Position numbers and translations under genes: made by a program. Positions 61,933-64,000 of a stretch of DNA of 64,000 nucleotides are shown in pieces. The first letter of the stretch is position 1. Each line of letters begins with the position of its first letter. The stretch comes from Leptothrix discophora (GTDB lineage: Bacteria; Pseudomonadota; Gammaproteobacteria; Burkholderiales; Burkholderiaceae_C). The notes below the pieces were generated by a model that was not told the origin of the DNA, did no database searches, and saw only the letters and a program-made list of their open reading frames with translations. Location: assembly GCF_030705305.1 (NCBI RefSeq), contig NZ_JAUZEE010000005.1, forward strand, positions 124,001 to 188,000, written 5' to 3'.

Positions 61933-63195
61933 ATGCCTGACCAATTCCTGCATTCCTTCCCTGCGCGCCGCACCGGCCTTGCCGCTGCGGCGCTGGCTTG
62001 TCTGCTGGCCCTCGCCGCCTGTGGCGGCGGCGGCGCCGCAGCCGGCCCTGGCGGCCCGGGCGGCATGCCGCCGCCGTCGGTCGGTGTCGTCACCGTCCAG
62101 CCGGCCAGCGTCGAGATGCTGACCGAGCTGCCCGGCCGGCTCGAGGCCTGGCGCACCGCCCAGGTCCGCGCCCGCATCCCCGGCATCGTCAACAAGCGCC
62201 TCTACACCGAAGGCGCGATGGTCAAGGCCGGCCAGGCGCTGTTCGAGATCGACCCCGCCCCCTTCCAGGCCGCGCTCGACAGCGCGCTGGCCAGCGTGGC
62301 GCGCGCCGAGGCCTCGGTCGCGCAGGCCCAGTCGGTGGTCGAACGCAACCGTCCGCTGGCCGCCGCCCAGGTCGTCAGCGATGCCGAGTGGGTCGCCAAC
62401 CAGAACGCGCTGAAGCAGGCGCAGGCCGATCTCGCCGCCACCCAGGCGGCGGTGGCCGCTGCGCGCATCAACCTCGGCCATGCCTCGGTCCGGGCGCCGA
62501 TCGCCGGCTTCATCGGCCGCGCCCAGGTGACCGAGGGCGCGCTGGTTGGCCAGGGCGACGCGACGCTGCTGGCGACCATCCAGCAGACCCAGTCGATGTA
62601 CGTGAACTTCACCCAGTCGGCCAGCGAGGCGATGCGCCTGCGCCGGGCCTACGAGGCCGGCCAGTTCAAGCGCGTCGGTGGTGCCGGCGCCGAGGTCAGG
62701 CTGGTGCTCGACGACGGCAGCGTCTACCCGCGTGCGGGCAAGCTGCTGTTCTCGGACCTGAGCGTGGACGCCGGCACCGGCCAGGTCACGCTGCGCGCCG
62801 AGGTGCCCAACCCGGACGGCCTGCTGCTGCCCGGTCTGTACGTGAAGGTCCGGCTGGCCCAGGCCAAGGCCGACGGCGGCATGCTGGTGCCGCAGCAGGC
62901 CGTGACGCGCGGTGGCGCGGGCGGTGCCGACATCCTGATGGTGGTCGGCGAGGGCAACATGCCGGCGCCTCGCCCGGTCAAGATCGGCGGCGCGAATGGC
63001 CAGGACTGGGTCGTGCTCGACGGCCTGAAGGCGGGCGACCAGGTCATCGTCGACGGCTTCCAGAAGATGCGCCCGAACACGCCGGTCACGCCGGTGCCGT
63101 GGACGCCCGGCGGCGCCAAGCCGGCTGGCGCTCCCGCGGTGGCCGCCTCGGCAGCCGCTGCGGCCCCGGCCGCCTCCGCCGCCTCGGCCCGCTGA
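61933..63195 (+). CDS. RND efflux periplasmic adaptor, lipoprotein
   Basis: 420 residues: lipoprotein signal with lipobox LAAC (Cys30), then the membrane-fusion fold of AcrA/MexA: barrel-sandwich (about 50-200), helical hairpin (ALASVARAEASVAQAQS) and beta-barrel/membrane-proximal domains (VLDDGSVYPRAGKLLFSDLSVD). Long Ala/Pro tail. Bridges the pump and an outer-membrane channel; 16 bp before the pump gene. Confidence 0.92.
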   Translation: MPDQFLHSFPARRTGLAAAALACLLALAACGGGGAAAGPGGPGGMPPPSVGVVTVQPASVEMLTELPGRLEAWRTAQVRARIPGIVNKRLYTEGAMVKAGQALFEIDPAPFQAALDSALASVARAEASVAQAQSVVERNRPLAAAQVVSDAEWVANQNALKQAQADLAATQAAVAAARINLGHASVRAPIAGFIGRAQVTEGALVGQGDATLLATIQQTQSMYVNFTQSASEAMRLRRAYEAGQFKRVGGAGAEVRLVLDDGSVYPRAGKLLFSDLSVDAGTGQVTLRAEVPNPDGLLLPGLYVKVRLAQAKADGGMLVPQQAVTRGGAGGADILMVVGEGNMPAPRPVKIGGANGQDWVVLDGLKAGDQVIVDGFQKMRPNTPVTPVPWTPGGAKPAGAPAVAASAAAAAPAASAASAR

Positions 63196-63211
63196 CCCCG
63201 AAGGCTGACGC

Positions 63212-64000
63212 ATGAACTCCAAGTTCTTCATCGACCGGCCCATCTTCGCGTGGGTCATCGCGCTGTTCATCCTCGTGCTCGGCGCGGCGGCGATCACCCG
63301 CCTGCCGGTGGCGCAGTACCCGACGGTGGCGCCGCCCGCCATCGTCATCAACACGGCCTACCCGGGTGCCTCGGCCCAGGTGCTGGAAGACAGCGTGCTG
63401 GCCGTCATCGAGCAGGAGCTCAACGGCGCGCCCGGCCTGATCTACATGGAATCGAGCGCCGACGCCAACGGCGGCGGCCAGATCACCGTGACCTTCGAGC
63501 CCGGCACCGACGTCTCGATCGCCCAGATCGAGGTCCAGAACCGGCTCAGCCGCGCCACGCCGCGCCTGCCCGCGGCGGTGGTGCAGCAGGGCGTGCGGGT
63601 CGACAAGGCGCGCTCGAACTTCCTGCTGTTCGTCTCGCTCACGTCGACCAACCCGGCCTATGACCCGGTCGCGCTGGGCGACTACGCGGCGCGCAACATC
63701 CAGCCCGAGCTGCTGCGCATCGCCGGTGTCGGCCAGGCCCAGCTGTTCGGCACCGAACGCGCGATGCGGGTCTGGATCGACCCGGCCAAGCTGCTGTCCT
63801 ACGGCCTCGGATCGGCCGACGTGGTGGCCGCGATCCGGGCCCAGAACATCCAGGTCTCGGCCGGCACGGTGGGTGGCACGCCCAACCCGCAGGAGCAGGG
63901 CGTCTACGCGACCGTCTCGGTGGCTGGCCAGTTCACCTCCACGGCCGAGTTCGGCCAGGTGCTGCTGCGCGCCAACGCCGACGGTTCGACCGTGCGGCTC
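63212..64000 (+). CDS. RND efflux pump permease, 5' part
   Basis: 263 residues before the window end, of about 1050 expected. Starts MNSKFFIDRPIFAWVIALFILVLG (TM1) followed by the AcrB/MexB porter domain (LPVAQYPTVAPP, ATYPGASAQ-like NTAYPGASAQVLEDSV, and GAGQAQLFG-like motif). Exports hydrophobic drugs or solvents; the substrate cannot be told. Truncated by the window edge, so the outer-membrane factor gene is not seen. Confidence 0.93.
   Translation, partial: MNSKFFIDRPIFAWVIALFILVLGAAAITRLPVAQYPTVAPPAIVINTAYPGASAQVLEDSVLAVIEQELNGAPGLIYMESSADANGGGQITVTFEPGTDVSIAQIEVQNRLSRATPRLPAAVVQQGVRVDKARSNFLLFVSLTSTNPAYDPVALGDYAARNIQPELLRIAGVGQAQLFGTERAMRVWIDPAKLLSYGLGSADVVAAIRAQNIQVSAGTVGGTPNPQEQGVYATVSVAGQFTSTAEFGQVLLRANADGSTVRL

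Overview
The window looks like chromosome of a high-GC, Gram-negative, respiring betaproteobacterium, probably Burkholderiales of the Sphaerotilus/Leptothrix/Rubrivivax/Ideonella kind. This is inferred from the strong G/C third-position bias, the gene content (glyQ-glyS-gmhB-plsC run, SET-domain and YeaH/SpoVR genes, MHS transporter, c-type cytochromes) and the anaerobox-like dyads. No rRNA, tRNA, CRISPR, prophage or insertion sequence was seen. About 58 protein genes fill the window densely, many with ATGA overlaps.

Layout. 1-5 kb: 3' part of yeaH with spoVR, an FAD-linked 2-hydroxyacid dehydrogenase, and a Crp/Fnr regulator next to a small DUF2892 membrane protein preceded by two tandem CRP-like dyads. 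5-11 kb: an ABC importer operon (ATPase, Tat-type binding protein, two permeases, GntR regulator) divergent from a hydantoin/Asp-Glu racemase, with TTTGTATGCAA operators between them. 11-16.6 kb: an aromatic amine dehydrogenase cluster (AraC-type regulator, aauB-aauE-aauD-aauA, two monohaem cytochromes c) that oxidises amines in the periplasm with the TTQ cofactor. 16.7-25 kb: YgjP-like peptidase, plsC, gmhB, glyS, glyQ, an unknown membrane protein, murU-like gene and a hemerythrin. 25-35 kb: tkt and gap; a coupled SET/birA/SPOR operon; topB; an HD-GYP phosphodiesterase; an AEC carrier. 35.9-41.9 kb: MHS symporter, small anchored protein, SulP transporter, YbaK, DUF1289, MFS-like protein. 42-46.4 kb: a shortened KdpD/KdpE pair followed by kup. 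46.5-52.2 kb: a NarL-type two-component system divergent from pqqABCDE. 52.4-54.8 kb: ahpC-ahpF. 54.8-58.5 kb: a three-gene NAD(P)H reductase - membrane cytochrome - octahaem cytochrome c operon with a LysR gene upstream. 58.6-64 kb: DsbA/FrnE-like protein, EF-G-like GTPase and an RND efflux adaptor and pump (pump cut by the window end).

Themes. Three redox modules stand out: a TTQ enzyme (aau), the biosynthesis of another quinone cofactor (pqq), and an uncharacterised electron conduit (reductase, cytochrome b, octahaem c). The most unusual non-coding signal is a six-copy GC-rich structured repeat. A constant core (TTGGGGCGGCCCGGC) is flanked in five of six copies by arms whose sequence differs between copies yet stays self-complementary. 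Most copies lie at gene ends; one lies in frame inside the topB zinc-ribbon region and one at the start of a cytochrome gene. Other structured non-coding signals sit in the pqqA-pqqB, ahpC-ahpF, aau and LysR-operon intergenic regions.
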